DNA of 64,000 bases from Staphylococcus shinii. Its GTDB lineage: Bacteria; Bacillota; Bacilli; Staphylococcales; Staphylococcaceae. The DNA lies in the NCBI RefSeq assembly GCF_017583065.1, contig NZ_JAGEVL010000001.1:620001-684000 (forward strand), read 5' to 3'. The notes beneath the pieces were generated by a model, which was given only the letters and a program-made list of their open reading frames with translations, did not search any database and was not told the DNA's origin. Position numbers and translations under genes: made by a program. Shown here one piece after another: positions 50,941 through 61,119 of the stretch (positions are counted from its first letter, which is position 1; each line of letters begins with the position of its first letter).

Positions 50941-51143
50941 AGCGACACTATACTCGTTCACTTTGTTCGGTCCGCAAGATCTTTGCTCTTGCATAAGCGA
51001 CACTAAACTTGTTCACTTTGCATCGGTTCGCAAGACCTTTGCTCTTGCATAAGCGACACTAAACTTGTTCACTTTGCATCGGTTCGCAAGACCTTTGCTC
51101 TTGCATAAGCGACACTAAACTCGTTCACTCGTTAAGTGTCGCT
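50941..51143. repeat. Tandem 55/56-nt repeats at the 3' end of pknB
   Basis: Copy 1 is 50941-50995, copy 2 50996-51051, copy 3 51052-51107 and a partial fourth 51108-51143. Copies 2 and 3 are identical; copy 1 differs at a few sites. Each unit opens with agcgacact and contains the inverted pair GCAAGA...TCTTGC. The partial copy ends in aagtgtcgct, the complement of its own start, so it forms a hairpin that reaches the pknB stop codon. Confidence 0.95.
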
Positions 51144-53190
51144 AAAAATCATAGGGGATGTCTTTATCAGCAACAACCTTATCATCAACACGAACAGTAA
51201 AACCAGCCGTCTTACCTTTCTCAATTGTCATCGGTATCTTAATAGTTTTGTTTTCTTTAATCTTAAATGTCTGTGCTGCGGATGATCCTTGATCATCTTT
51301 ATCTCTGATATACACTTTAACTTCCTGGCTTTCATCATCGTCACCAGTATATTGCACTTGATATGTTTCGGTATATTCTTTCGTTGCAGCTTCTTCATCT
51401 TTAGAATCGTCCTTATCTTTGTCATCTTTGTCCTCAGCCTTATCCTTAGAATCATCTTTAGACTCTTCCTTACCTTTAGACACAACAAACGATATCGTCG
51501 AACCTTCATCTACTTCTTCACCTTTTGGTGATTGACTAATAACATCATCTTTTTTAACTTTGTCATCATTTTTTTCTTCTGAAACTTCTACCTTAAAGCC
51601 TTTTGATTCCAACGCTTCTTTAGCCGTTTTAAAAGATTTATTTTCATAATCATCAACATAAACTTGTTTAATACCTAATGACTCAATTAATTCAATATTA
51701 CTGTCATTAACTTTCACTTTATCTCCAGGTGAAATGTTTTGTGATTCAATTAAACCTTTAGCTACATTTTGTTTGCTATAAGCTTGTTTAACTTTACTAT
51801 CTTTAATACCTAAATCTTCCAACTTACTTATGGCCTCAGATTTTGACATGCCATATAGACTTGGCATCTCAGCTAATTGTGGTCCTTTAGACATCACTAT
51901 ATCTACTTTACTGTTTTGCTCTAATCGCTCACCTTGTTCAGGCTTCGTTTTTATAATTTTATTTTCAGGGTATTTATCACTGTACTCACGAGTGGTTTTA
52001 CCCATTTGTAATTTGTTTTCTTTCAAAATATGTTCGGCTTCTTTTTCAGTTTTCCCTGTTAAATCTGGCGTTTCTAAATATTTATTACCAAACATGCCCA
52101 TAGCCATAAAGCCGAATAAACCAAATAACAATAAAACAATAATTAAGGTATATAAAAATTTCTTCTTCTTAGAACGTTTCTTTCTAGGCACTGCGTAGAT
52201 ATGTTCTTCACTGGATTGAAATTGTTGTTGATTGACAATAGGAATTTGCATTGTCTCACTAATACTTTTACCTTTGTCTTCTTCGCGTGTCTGGTTTGCA
52301 ATTTCTGATTTATTTATCGGTACTGTTTTAGTATTAGTGATAGAAGATTGGTATCTGTCTTCTGATACACGTTCATCTGACATAACAGTTTCTAAATCAT
52401 TTTGCATTTCTCTTACTGATTGGTAACGCTCCATCTTGTCTTTTTCAGTTGCTTTCAATACAACGTTGCTCAAAGCTTGACGAATATCTGAACGTTCATC
52501 TGTTACATTAGGCATAGGATCTTGAATATGCTTTATTGCAATACTGACAGCAGTTTCTCCAGAAAATGGTGGTTTACCAATAAGCATTTCATATAATACA
52601 ACACCCATTGAATAAATATCTGTGCCATTATCTGTAATATCTCCACGTGCTTGTTCTGGGGACAGATATTGGACAGTACCCAATACATGATTTGTTTCTG
52701 TCATTGTTGTTTCACTTAAAGCTTTAGCTATACCAAAATCCAATATTTTTAATGTTTGATTTTTATCCACTAAAATATTTTGTGGCTTAATATCTCTATG
52801 CACAATTTTTGTATCGTGGGCGTGTTTAATACCATTGATAATTTGATTTATAAAATTCAATATTATATCAACATCTAAAGGATGATTTTTTTGAATGAAT
52901 TCCGATAATGTCAAACCTTCAATATATTCCATAACTAAATAGAAGTTTTCATCATCTTCTGTTACATCAAAAACGTTAACAATATTATTGTGAGATAGTT
53001 GTGTTAAATTATGTACTTCTCGTTCAAACCTTTTAATTGCTTCATCTTTTTCACCTGATGGAATTCTAATAGCTTTAATTGCGACACTTCGCTTTAGAAT
53101 CGAGTCTTCAGCTAGATAGACTCTACTCATTCCACCGCCACCAAGTTGTTTGGTTACTTTGTAACGTTCATTAATTATTTTGCCTATCAT
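51142..53190 (-). CDS. pknB: Serine/threonine protein kinase with PASTA domains
   Basis: PknB (Stk1) senses cell wall fragments and controls division, metabolism and antibiotic tolerance. The 682-residue protein has a Hanks-type kinase domain (LGGGGMSRVY, Lys39, HRD with Asp133, DFG 151-153), a juxtamembrane region, a membrane helix at about 345-368, three PASTA repeats (about 372-578), a highly charged Lys/Asp/Glu linker (about 580-607) and a C-terminal Ig-like domain ending IPYDF. The linker is longer than I would expect. Its start overlaps the stp stop by 4 nt. Confidence 0.97.
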   Translation of the reverse strand: MIGKIINERYKVTKQLGGGGMSRVYLAEDSILKRSVAIKAIRIPSGEKDEAIKRFEREVHNLTQLSHNNIVNVFDVTEDDENFYLVMEYIEGLTLSEFIQKNHPLDVDIILNFINQIINGIKHAHDTKIVHRDIKPQNILVDKNQTLKILDFGIAKALSETTMTETNHVLGTVQYLSPEQARGDITDNGTDIYSMGVVLYEMLIGKPPFSGETAVSIAIKHIQDPMPNVTDERSDIRQALSNVVLKATEKDKMERYQSVREMQNDLETVMSDERVSEDRYQSSITNTKTVPINKSEIANQTREEDKGKSISETMQIPIVNQQQFQSSEEHIYAVPRKKRSKKKKFLYTLIIVLLLFGLFGFMAMGMFGNKYLETPDLTGKTEKEAEHILKENKLQMGKTTREYSDKYPENKIIKTKPEQGERLEQNSKVDIVMSKGPQLAEMPSLYGMSKSEAISKLEDLGIKDSKVKQAYSKQNVAKGLIESQNISPGDKVKVNDSNIELIESLGIKQVYVDDYENKSFKTAKEALESKGFKVEVSEEKNDDKVKKDDVISQSPKGEEVDEGSTISFVVSKGKEESKDDSKDKAEDKDDKDKDDSKDEEAATKEYTETYQVQYTGDDDESQEVKVYIRDKDDQGSSAAQTFKIKENKTIKIPMTIEKGKTAGFTVRVDDKVVADKDIPYDF

Positions 53191-53930
53191 ACTTTATCAC
53201 CTTCAACCTCAGCCAAAACTAAACTTACATTATCGTTTGTACCTTCCGTTAATGCAAGTTCAATCAAATATTGACCTTGTGTTTCTAATTCGTTGTCTTG
53301 AAGCAACGCTTCTTGTATTTTATGATTACGCACAAAGTCTGTTAAACCATCAGAATTCAACATGAGATAGTCATAAAACTTTGTCTTTTTTACAAAAATG
53401 TCTGGTGTCACCAATCTATCTGTTCCCATTACTTTTGTAATGATATTACGTTGTGGGTGCGTATATGCTTCTTCAGCAGTGATTTGGCCAATCATAACAA
53501 GGTGATTCACAAAAGAATGATCATTCGTAATTTGCTCAATCTCTCTACTATTTACTAAGTAAGCACGTGAATCTCCAATATTTGCAACGACCACATAGTT
53601 ATCAAATACTAAAGCACAAACACAAGTTGTACCCATACCTTGATACTCTGGGTTTTCTACTGATTTGTCATAAAGTTCTCGATTAATAGCTTTTAAGGTT
53701 GTCTTCAACCAAGTTTCAGCTTGATCTGCCTCGATTAAATTTTCTTCTTCAAATCGTTGCTGTAACTCTTTGGTTACGAACTGACTAGCTACTTCACCTG
53801 CTAAATGACCCCCCATGCCATCACAAAGCACTAATAATTGTTGTTCTGTACGATTGTAAAAAACGCCACCAGCATCTTCGTTTTTATCACGATATTGTCC
53901 TGTGTCAGTAAAAAATTGTGCATTTAGCAT
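53187..53930 (-). CDS. stp: PP2C-type serine/threonine phosphatase
   Basis: Stp reverses PknB phosphorylation. The 247-residue protein has the metal-binding motifs DTGQYRDKNEDAGG, LCDGMGGHLAGEVAS, GDSRAYL, DHSFVNHLV, SDGLTDFV and GTNDNVSLVL. It is 4 nt downstream of rlmN and overlaps pknB by 4 nt, so kinase and phosphatase are coupled. Confidence 0.97.
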   Translation of the reverse strand: MLNAQFFTDTGQYRDKNEDAGGVFYNRTEQQLLVLCDGMGGHLAGEVASQFVTKELQQRFEEENLIEADQAETWLKTTLKAINRELYDKSVENPEYQGMGTTCVCALVFDNYVVVANIGDSRAYLVNSREIEQITNDHSFVNHLVMIGQITAEEAYTHPQRNIITKVMGTDRLVTPDIFVKKTKFYDYLMLNSDGLTDFVRNHKIQEALLQDNELETQGQYLIELALTEGTNDNVSLVLAEVEGDKV

Positions 53931-53934
53931 GTCT

Positions 53935-55029
53935 CTACCTCGTTTCTACTTTTCGTTCCTTAGCTCTTAGTTGCCCACATGCAGCATCGATATCTGCACC
54001 TTGTTCACGTCTAATTGTTGCATTTATACCTAGTCGTTTTAACTCTTTTTCGAATTTAAAGATATCTTCTTTTGGAGTCTTAACATAATTTCTTTCTGGC
54101 ACGTGATTTACAGGAATTAAGTTAACATGGCAATTTAATTTTTGTATCAAATGCGCAAGTTCCCTAGCATGTTCTACTTGGTCGTTAACACCACCAAATA
54201 AACCATACTCAAAAGTAATACGTCTATTTGTTTTTTCTTGATAATAATTGATTGCTTCCATTAACTTTTCAACGTTATAAGCTCTGTTAATAGGCATTAA
54301 TCGTGAACGAACTTCATCGTTCGCACCATGCAAACTAACTGCAAAGTTAATTTGAATATCTTCATCAGCAAAATCATAAATACGTGGAATAATGCCTGAA
54401 GTAGAAACTGTAATATGACGCGCACCAATATTTAGTCCATTATCATCATTAACAATTTTCAAGAAATCCATCATTTCATCATAATTTTCAAATGGTTCAC
54501 CAATGCCCATAATTACAATTTGAGATACACGTTCTTCAGTTTCGTCTAATGCCTTTTGTACCGTTAATACTTGTGAAACAATTTCGCCCGCTTCTAAGTT
54601 ACGTTTTAATCCACCTAACGTAGAAGCACAAAAAGTACAACCAATACGACAACCAACCTGTGTTGTTACACATACTGAATTACCATATTCATGTCTCATC
54701 AATACCGTTTCGATTGTGTAACCATCTTGTAGCTCAAAAAGGAACTTGATTGTACCATCTTTACTTTCTTGTTTAACTACTGTTGTCATCGTAGTCATAG
54801 TAAAACTGTCTTTTAAAACTTCTCTTAATTCTTTTGATAAATTTAACATTTCATCAATACTGTCTACACGTTTTTCATATAACCATTCAAAAATTTGTTT
54901 TGCTCTGAATTTTTGTTGGCCATTATTAACTAACCATTCTTGCATCTCGTCGTATCTCAGTGAAAAAATTGATTGCTTTTCAAAATCGGGAAGAAATTTA
55001 TTCTTTTTTTTCTTTTCTGTAGTTATCAT
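53935..55029 (-). CDS. rlmN: 23S rRNA (adenine-C2)-methyltransferase RlmN
   Basis: RlmN methylates A2503 of 23S rRNA and A37 of some tRNAs. The 364-residue radical SAM enzyme has the CxxxCxxC cluster in [22 protein letters not shown], and a C-terminal catalytic Cys in DAACGQL. The N-terminal extension [12 protein letters not shown] is lysine-rich. Its ATG follows the rsmB stop directly. The resistance enzyme Cfr is related, but the context identifies this as the housekeeping gene. Confidence 0.96.
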   Translation of the reverse strand: MITTEKKKKNKFLPDFEKQSIFSLRYDEMQEWLVNNGQQKFRAKQIFEWLYEKRVDSIDEMLNLSKELREVLKDSFTMTTMTTVVKQESKDGTIKFLFELQDGYTIETVLMRHEYGNSVCVTTQVGCRIGCTFCASTLGGLKRNLEAGEIVSQVLTVQKALDETEERVSQIVIMGIGEPFENYDEMMDFLKIVNDDNGLNIGARHITVSTSGIIPRIYDFADEDIQINFAVSLHGANDEVRSRLMPINRAYNVEKLMEAINYYQEKTNRRITFEYGLFGGVNDQVEHARELAHLIQKLNCHVNLIPVNHVPERNYVKTPKEDIFKFEKELKRLGINATIRREQGADIDAACGQLRAKERKVETR

Positions 55030-56346
55030 TTAGTAAGTTTCCTTTCTTTTTATCCTAGTAATGAAAAAGCCATCAGAGTTGAAATCTTGAGGTAACACTT
55101 GCATTGTCTTCACTTTTTCGCCAGTTATTGGATGTTCAAAAGCATCAAATTCAAAATCTTTATTCGCTTTTAAGAACGTGTATATTACATTTTCATTTTC
55201 CATTTGTTCAATCGTACAAGTTGAATAAATAATTGTGCCGCCTGGTTTTACGCTATCTTTCACATTATTTAAAATTTCTAATTGAATTTCAACTAATGAT
55301 TGAATAGAATGTTGTGATTGTTCATATTTAATTTCAGGTTTATGTCTTAATACACCTAAGCCGCTACATGGTGCGTCAACTAAAATCTTATCATACACTT
55401 TATCATATTTTTCAGTTGCATCGTGTTCAAAAGCAGAAATGTTAGATAAACGTAATTTTTTAATATTGAAATCAATTAAATCAATTTTATGTTCGTGGAT
55501 ATCAGTCGCGTCAACATGACCTGTACCGTTTAATATTTCAGCTATATGGCAAGCTTTGCCACCTGGTGCACTACATGCGTCGAGTACTTTGTCACCTTCT
55601 GTTAATGACATAATTTCGCCAACGAACATCGAGCTTTTATCTTGGATAGACACCAGCCCATCTTTAAATAATCTTGATTCAATAATTGGCTTACCACTAA
55701 TATGCAAGCAAGTATCAATTTCTTTATCTAGTTCTACTATATAATCATCATCTGTTAATCTTCTAATTGCTTCATCAACAGTAATTCTTGTTAGATTAAC
55801 ACGAACAGTTGTTGACACTTTATCTAAGAAAGATTGTGCAATCTCTTCTGTCTTTTCTAAGCCGAAATGTGTAACCCAATGATCGACTAACCATTTAGGT
55901 AAGCTATATTCAATAGCAATTCTCTTCTTATCATCTGTAATTTCCGTAAAGTCTGGTAACTCACTGCGCATCATATTTCTTAAAATACCGTTAACTACGT
56001 TTCCATTATGTGGCCCACCTTTATATTTAGCTATTTCCACTGCTTCATGGATGATAGCATGTTCAGGTATTTTATCTAAGTACGCGTATTGGTAAATACT
56101 CATCCAAAGTAATTGTCTTACCCAACCTTTAAGTTTTGTCTGTACAAATGGTTTTAAGAAATAATCTAATGTATATTTTCTTTTCAACGTGCCATATACA
56201 AGTTCTGTAAACAAACTTTTGTCTGCTCTGTTTAATTCATTATTTGATAATACTTCGTTAATAATAATATTACTGTAAGCTTTATCATTTATAATATCTT
56301 GGATTGTTTCAAATGCTAATAACCTTACATTTGTATCTATTGTCAT
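55030..56346 (-). CDS. rsmB: 16S rRNA (cytosine-C5)-methyltransferase RsmB
   Basis: RsmB makes m5C967 in 16S rRNA. The 438-residue protein has a NusB-like N-terminal domain (about 1-140) and a SAM methyltransferase domain with [35 protein letters not shown] (first Cys) and [13 protein letters not shown] (nucleophile Cys). It overlaps fmt by 4 nt (ATGA). Confidence 0.97.
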   Translation of the reverse strand: MTIDTNVRLLAFETIQDIINDKAYSNIIINEVLSNNELNRADKSLFTELVYGTLKRKYTLDYFLKPFVQTKLKGWVRQLLWMSIYQYAYLDKIPEHAIIHEAVEIAKYKGGPHNGNVVNGILRNMMRSELPDFTEITDDKKRIAIEYSLPKWLVDHWVTHFGLEKTEEIAQSFLDKVSTTVRVNLTRITVDEAIRRLTDDDYIVELDKEIDTCLHISGKPIIESRLFKDGLVSIQDKSSMFVGEIMSLTEGDKVLDACSAPGGKACHIAEILNGTGHVDATDIHEHKIDLIDFNIKKLRLSNISAFEHDATEKYDKVYDKILVDAPCSGLGVLRHKPEIKYEQSQHSIQSLVEIQLEILNNVKDSVKPGGTIIYSTCTIEQMENENVIYTFLKANKDFEFDAFEHPITGEKVKTMQVLPQDFNSDGFFITRIKRKETY

Positions 56347-57275
56347 GATAGTACCTTCCCAACAAGCGCAGTTTGTACTCCGCTTAAATAGTTTGCAGTT
56401 AACATACGTTTTTTACCTGCAACTTGTATATCTGTTAATGCAATAGCATCATCAGAACCTGTAGCAACAATAATTGCTTTTTTCGTTGTTTCTATAATTG
56501 TTCCAGGTTCACCTGTTTTACCTTGCTCAATTCGACTAGCATATACTTTTAAGTTACCATCGTCCATTTTTGTATATGCGACTGGCCAGGGTGAAAGACC
56601 TCTTATATGATTGTATATTGCTTCGGCTGATTGCGACCAATCTATTTTTTCTTGATCACGACTAATGTTTGATGCAAATGTTGCTTCGGCTTCATTTTGT
56701 TCTATACGTTGATTTGTACCATTTATTATTGAAGGTAACGTCTCTTTTAATAAGTCTGCACCTAAGAAACTTAATTTATCATGCATTGATCCAACATTAT
56801 CTTGATCTTCTATTGCAATTGCACGCTGAGAGATAATATCTCCTGCATCTAATTTTTTAACCATATACATAATAGAAATCCCTGTTTCTTTCTGACCATC
56901 TATAATCGCTTGGTGTATTGGTGCTCCACCTCTGTATTTCGGCAATAATGACGCATGTACATTGATTGCGCCTAATTTAGGAGCATTTAATAATGATTCT
57001 GGTAAAATTTGTCCGAAAGCTGCGGTGACAATTAAATCTGCATCTAATGAAATAAGTTTCTCTAAATCTTCTGATTGAGCTAATTTTTCTGGTTGGTATA
57101 CTGGTAAGCCATGTTTCACTGCCACTTCTTTAACTGGCGGTGGTGTTAATGTTCTCTTTCTACCTACTGGTCTATCTGGTTGTGTTACAACAGCAATCAC
57201 ATTATGTTCAGCAATTAACATTTCTAATACTTTTGTTGAAAAATCAGGTGTTCCCATAAAGATAATTTTACTCAT
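56343..57275 (-). CDS. fmt: Methionyl-tRNA formyltransferase
   Basis: Fmt formylates initiator Met-tRNA using 10-formyl-THF. The 310-residue protein has [10 protein letters not shown], the tRNA loop [13 protein letters not shown], and the active-site [18 protein letters not shown] with His and the downstream Asp of KKLDAGDI. I take the ATG giving MSKII; a TTG two codons earlier has a better-spaced GGAGG (6 nt versus 12), so the start is uncertain by two residues. It overlaps the def-like gene by 8 nt. Confidence 0.96.
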   Translation of the reverse strand: MSKIIFMGTPDFSTKVLEMLIAEHNVIAVVTQPDRPVGRKRTLTPPPVKEVAVKHGLPVYQPEKLAQSEDLEKLISLDADLIVTAAFGQILPESLLNAPKLGAINVHASLLPKYRGGAPIHQAIIDGQKETGISIMYMVKKLDAGDIISQRAIAIEDQDNVGSMHDKLSFLGADLLKETLPSIINGTNQRIEQNEAEATFASNISRDQEKIDWSQSAEAIYNHIRGLSPWPVAYTKMDDGNLKVYASRIEQGKTGEPGTIIETTKKAIIVATGSDDAIALTDIQVAGKKRMLTANYLSGVQTALVGKVLS

Positions 57276-57756
57276 TGTCAAAATACGCCTCCATCTCAGC
57301 TTCGTCTAAAATACGCTCTGCACGTTCTGTAAATAATATGCCATTAAAATGATCAATCATATGTAAAATCATTCTAGCAATATCATCATATGCTGTCATT
57401 TCTACTTCATTACCATGTTTATCATTACTTTTAACCACAATCATTTTACTTCTAGTTACTTCACCGAATACATTTGGCACACTAATGGAACCTTCTAAAT
57501 CTGTCACTTTTTCATCAGATTCATTGACTAATTGAGGATTAATCAGTTGTAACAAACCGTCTATTTCCATATCTATAATAGCTACTTTTTGTTCAATACC
57601 TATTTGCGGCGCACAAATTGCAGATGCTTCAACATCATACATCGTATCTTCTAAATCTAATAATAGTTGCTCTAATCGTTTATCAAATTGAGTTACGCTT
57701 GGTATCGTCTTTTTAAGTATTGGGTGTTTGCTTGTTACAAGCTGCTTAATTGTCAT
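57268..57756 (-). CDS. Peptide deformylase-like protein lacking catalytic residues
   Basis: The 162-residue protein has the length and fold markers of peptide deformylase, but all three motifs are altered. SAICAPQIG (45-53) replaces GxGLAAPQ. EGSISVP carries Ser90 where the metal-binding Cys belongs. HMIDH (132-136) has Met133 where the catalytic Glu belongs. It therefore should not be an active deformylase. From memory, S. aureus carries a similarly degenerate protein beside fmt, so this looks like a conserved pseudoenzyme and not a fresh mutation. The function is unknown. Confidence 0.9.
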   Translation of the reverse strand: MTIKQLVTSKHPILKKTIPSVTQFDKRLEQLLLDLEDTMYDVEASAICAPQIGIEQKVAIIDMEIDGLLQLINPQLVNESDEKVTDLEGSISVPNVFGEVTRSKMIVVKSNDKHGNEVEMTAYDDIARMILHMIDHFNGILFTERAERILDEAEMEAYFDNE

Positions 57757-57920
57757 AATTATATCTCCTCATAAAAATTCATCATATCATTATAACTTAT
57801 TTTAATAGAAATTGCATCATACATTCAAATTTAAGATTATAGTATATCTCATATATATGTATTGGTTTATCCCTTTCCAATGCGCGCATTAAGTTATTTT
57901 GTTACTATTATTTTCAATAT

Positions 57921-57956
57921 AAAAAAATGATTTTATCACAATTTGATAAAATCATC
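57921..57956 (-). terminator. Terminator after the GNAT gene
   Basis: On the minus strand TGATTTTATCA pairs perfectly with TGATAAAATCA around AATTG, followed by TTTTTTT. Confidence 0.9.
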
Positions 57957-58009
57957 TCTTAAAAACTGATTCATTTTCATATTATCTTTATATATATTAA
58001 AGATTAATA

Positions 58010-58699
58010 TTAGATAGACAAACGATAAATTTGATTACCAAATTCATCAAAATTCTTTTCATCTAGCCATTTTTCATATTGTTGTTTAAACTTCGGCCAT
58101 TCGCTATCAATGATGGACAACCAACAAGTGTCTCGATTGCGTCCTTTATAAACTTTATGATTTCGAAAGATACCTTCATATTTAAAACCTAAACGTTTTG
58201 CAGCTTTGATAGAAGGTTCATTATGTGCGTCGCATTTCCATTCATATCTTCTATAGCCTAACGTTTCGAAGATATAATTAGCCAATAAAAATTGAACTTC
58301 AGTCGCGATACGTGTTCGTTTTAAAATATTGGCATAATGAATATGCCCAACTTCAATGGAACCATTTGACTGATCAATTCTAAGCAAAGCAACCATACCC
58401 ATTGCTTGTTCTGTTTGGCTATCAACAATCGCAAAAAAATATGGATCTTTGGATTCAACTTTTCTATTTAAGTATACTTTAAACGCTTCTATATCTTGAG
58501 GTTGTTCATCAGGTAAATAAGTCCAATTAGGCAAATCCTCAACTGTTCCAAAATGGGCATATAAGCCTTCGCTATGTTTTGGTTTCAACTTTTCTAAGCG
58601 ACAATATCGACCTTCTATTAATGTTACATTCGGTAAATTGGGCGCTCGAAAATCTTCTAGTTTATCACCAATAGGTTGATTAAATTCGTTGTATTTCAT
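58010..58699 (-). CDS. GNAT-family N-acetyltransferase (RimJ/RimL-like)
   Basis: The 229-residue protein has a GNAT fold of the Acetyltransf_3 type: EGRYCRLEKLKP at the start of the domain, an acetyl-CoA region (RTRIATEVQFLLANYIFETLGYRRYEWKCDAHNEPSIKAAKRLGFKYEGIFRN) and KVYKGRNRDTCWLSII near the end. Such proteins often acetylate amino groups of proteins or small molecules; the substrate cannot be told. The ATG two codons downstream of the first fits GGGG best. It is the first gene of the accessory patch next to the def-like gene. Confidence 0.88.
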   Translation of the reverse strand: MKYNEFNQPIGDKLEDFRAPNLPNVTLIEGRYCRLEKLKPKHSEGLYAHFGTVEDLPNWTYLPDEQPQDIEAFKVYLNRKVESKDPYFFAIVDSQTEQAMGMVALLRIDQSNGSIEVGHIHYANILKRTRIATEVQFLLANYIFETLGYRRYEWKCDAHNEPSIKAAKRLGFKYEGIFRNHKVYKGRNRDTCWLSIIDSEWPKFKQQYEKWLDEKNFDEFGNQIYRLSI

Positions 58700-58777
58700 A
58701 AGCATTTACCCCTTTGATTTAGTATATTCTCAAATAGTTATGTATACTAATATCCTATTTAGAACTACTCATATTGT

Positions 58778-58975
58778 TTATTTAAACATTTCCTCTGAAG
58801 TTGTATTAAAAAATTCTGCTAATATTTGCGCGTCTTGATGATTTAATTTCACTTTTTTCTCTTCTATTAATTCAATCATTTCTGGACTAAGTGACGTATT
58901 ATATAAAGATGTAATGCGATTTGATAATTCTACTATGCTTAAGCCAACCGCTTCTCTATTACTAAGCAAACTCAT
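58778..58975 (-). CDS. Small putative helix-turn-helix protein
   Basis: The 65-residue protein reads MSLLSNREAVGLSIVELSNRI at its start and LNHQDAQILAEFFNTTSEEMF at its end. This resembles a minimal XRE-type HTH, in which the second half matches the usual AxxLAxxLxVSxxxLF end. AAGGAG lies 8 nt before the ATG. It lies 78 nt upstream of the GNAT gene on the same strand. I do not recognise the gene; a regulator is a guess. Confidence 0.6.
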   Translation of the reverse strand: MSLLSNREAVGLSIVELSNRITSLYNTSLSPEMIELIEEKKVKLNHQDAQILAEFFNTTSEEMFK

Positions 58976-58981
58976 AGGCAC

Positions 58982-59790
58982 AACTCCTTAATCATCAATT
59001 TTAAAAAGCAACTTCAACACCGGATAATAAACTTTATTTCATTTTATGCTACAAGCTTATTTCAAATTGTCAGCAATTTAAGTAGGACTCCTTACTCCTT
59101 AATATACCTTCATTCAATATTAAATGCAAAGTTAAATTTGATTATTTTTTTGTAAATATTATTAAATTATATATTTCTTACGTTTTTATAAGTATTTTAA
59201 TATTATAGTTTGAGTTATACAAAAACGAGTGGCATAAGTTTATTTTGTCCTAATTAGCTACTCGTTCAATTGATTATTTCATATAAACATTAGATGATTA
59301 TTCTGATTTTCATAAAATTAAATCGTCTGAGATTATCTAGTCTATTTTATATAACCTGCCTTTTTTGCCCTTATAAGCGCCCGCCTATTCATCTGAATGA
59401 GTACTTAATTTCACTTAAAATTTTTCGTTTTTATTATTACATTGGTTATTAGATTAAAATGTAGCCACTAGTATATTCAGATAAATTGGAACAATAAAAC
59501 TTTTATCTATAATTGAGAAACTTTGCGTAACTTTTCGTTTTTCTGTTTATCTAAAATATGTAACTTCGATATTAGATTTTGGCGCCTAATAGAGAACCCT
59601 ATACTTATTATAACCTGTTCTATCTAAAGTTTATTCAACGTATTTAATAAATTCCATTTTATTAATCATCTGATTAAGTTTCAAAAATTATATCGATTAG
59701 GTCTTTGTAACAAATAAATTAAGTATAAAGATGTAAACATTTATGATGAAAAAATAAATTTTAATTATTTCTTTTATATCTTCACATTTT
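58982..59790. other. Large AT-rich intergenic region
   Basis: About 800 nt without a convincing gene on either strand. It contains one terminator-like hairpin (59226-59268: AACGAGT / ACTCGTT, T-run on the minus strand). No upstream minus-strand gene is left, so the hairpin may be a relic. The region looks like decayed accessory DNA. Confidence 0.45.
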
Positions 59791-59794
59791 TTAT

Positions 59795-59809
59795 TGATAA
59801 TCAATATCA
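59795..59809 (+). promoter_or_regulatory. Fur box upstream of the siderophore-binding lipoprotein
   Basis: TGATAATCAATATCA matches 14 of 15 positions of the 7-1-7 Fur consensus TGATAATNATTATCA and lies about 43 nt before the lipoprotein start. It indicates iron-repressed expression. Confidence 0.8.
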
Positions 59810-59851
59810 ATTAGTTCATAATTAATTTAAATAATTATAAGGAATGATTTA

Positions 59852-60751
59852 ATGAAAAAAATACTTTTTTTAATATTTTCTTTACTATTAATCTCAGTTG
59901 CTTGCGATCAGGAAAATAAAGAAAATAAAGAAACCAAAACGTTTCAAACTAAATCTGGAGAAAAAATTAAAATACCTAAAAACCCAAAAAGAATTGTAGT
60001 CCTAACTTCAAATTACGGTAACTTTAAAGATTTAGGCAATAAACCTGTCGGAGTTAATGCAGACTTTCCAAAATCAAAATATATAAATGAAAAAGGTGCT
60101 AAACGTGTAGGTTCAGAAGATGTAGAAAGCGTTGCAAAATTAAAACCCGATTTAATTATAACTTATGATGTTAATTCAAAAATTAAAAAATATCAAAAAA
60201 TAGCGCCAACAATTCCTATAAAGTATAATGATTATTCATACAAAGAAATGCATCTTGCAATTGGAAAAATTTTAAATAAAGAACAGAAAGCTAAAAACCA
60301 AATTAAAGATTTAGAAAATCAATTACACCAAGATGGTCAAGATATAAAAAAGAACATTGGTAAAAATAAAACATTCACCGTAATGGAAATACAACCAAAG
60401 CAACTTTCAATATTTGGCGAAAATTTCGGTAGAGGGACCCCCATTATATATCAAGAATATAAGTTTTCATTTCCTAAAAATGCAAAAGAACAGTTATCTG
60501 AAAATGGTTTTAAAAAAATAGCATATGAAAAATATAATAACTACGCAGCTGATTACGTACTAATTCCAACAAAAGATGGCAAACCTATAAAAGACAGTTT
60601 CACTAATTCGTCACTTTGGAAAAATCAATCAGCATATAAGAATGAAAATATCTACTATTATCCTAAAAATGAAGCGACATATTCAAATCCATCTTCATTG
60701 AAAAAATTATCAACTCATTTCAAAAATATTCTAATAAGAAAGTCTACCTAA
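59852..60751 (+). CDS. Iron-siderophore ABC transporter substrate-binding lipoprotein (FecB/FhuD-like)
   Basis: The 299-residue protein has a lipoprotein signal peptide with lipobox ISVAC (Cys18), a Lys-rich tether, and a class III periplasmic binding domain: PKRIVVLTSNYGNFKDLGNKPVGV, VESVAKLKPDLIITYD and a long linking helix (NKEQKAKNQIKDLENQL). Such proteins capture ferric siderophores or haem for an ABC importer. No permease or ATPase gene is nearby, so it must share one encoded elsewhere. It is more A-rich than its core-gene neighbours, which fits acquisition. A Fur box precedes it. Confidence 0.88.
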   Translation: MKKILFLIFSLLLISVACDQENKENKETKTFQTKSGEKIKIPKNPKRIVVLTSNYGNFKDLGNKPVGVNADFPKSKYINEKGAKRVGSEDVESVAKLKPDLIITYDVNSKIKKYQKIAPTIPIKYNDYSYKEMHLAIGKILNKEQKAKNQIKDLENQLHQDGQDIKKNIGKNKTFTVMEIQPKQLSIFGENFGRGTPIIYQEYKFSFPKNAKEQLSENGFKKIAYEKYNNYAADYVLIPTKDGKPIKDSFTNSSLWKNQSAYKNENIYYYPKNEATYSNPSSLKKLSTHFKNILIRKST

Positions 60752-61119
60752 AATAGACGATTTCAAAACTTAGACAAACCCTACGCTTAATTTGGACTGA
60801 CCCCAAATAGGGGGAATGAAATAAAAGGCTGTACACTTTTAACGGTTGGTGAGTAAAATCATCAATCGTTATTTTTTATATTTGAATACAAAAAAGCACA
60901 AATTAGCACGGTATCCATGTAAATTTTGCTAAATCCTCTATATCTCATTCATCTTATACTACGATGTAATTTTACATCGATTTTATGTAATAAATAATTA
61001 TTAGGAACCAATTCATAGATAGGGGTTATTTCATATTGCTTTCTTTTATCAATTGATTTATTCAACATAATAAACATCACCACTGTTTAAATTATATATT
61101 ATACTATTTACATATAAAA
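60752..61119. other. Intergenic region after the siderophore-binding gene
   Basis: No gene was found. An IS-end-like string (ggactgaccccaaatag, 60794-60810) and a 7-bp perfect hairpin CGATGTA/TACATCG near 60962-60979 are the only distinct signals apart from the terminator. Confidence 0.35.
60841..60877 (+). terminator. Terminator after the siderophore-binding gene
   Basis: AACGGTTGGTGA pairs with TCATCAATCGTT (two G-U pairs) around GTAAAA and is followed by ATTTTTTAT. It lies about 90 nt after the lipoprotein stop. Confidence 0.75.

Noticed and set aside
50941-51143. CRISPR-like array
   Set aside because: The units are contiguous with no unique spacers, and there are no cas genes.
51228-51531. 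Basic and hydrophobic frames on both strands inside pknB
   Set aside because: They are produced by the low-complexity charged linker of PknB.
60794-60830. Possible IS3-type end (ggactgaccccaaa)
   Set aside because: Only one end is visible, with no transposase remnant or matching inverted repeat, so it is not called as an insertion sequence.
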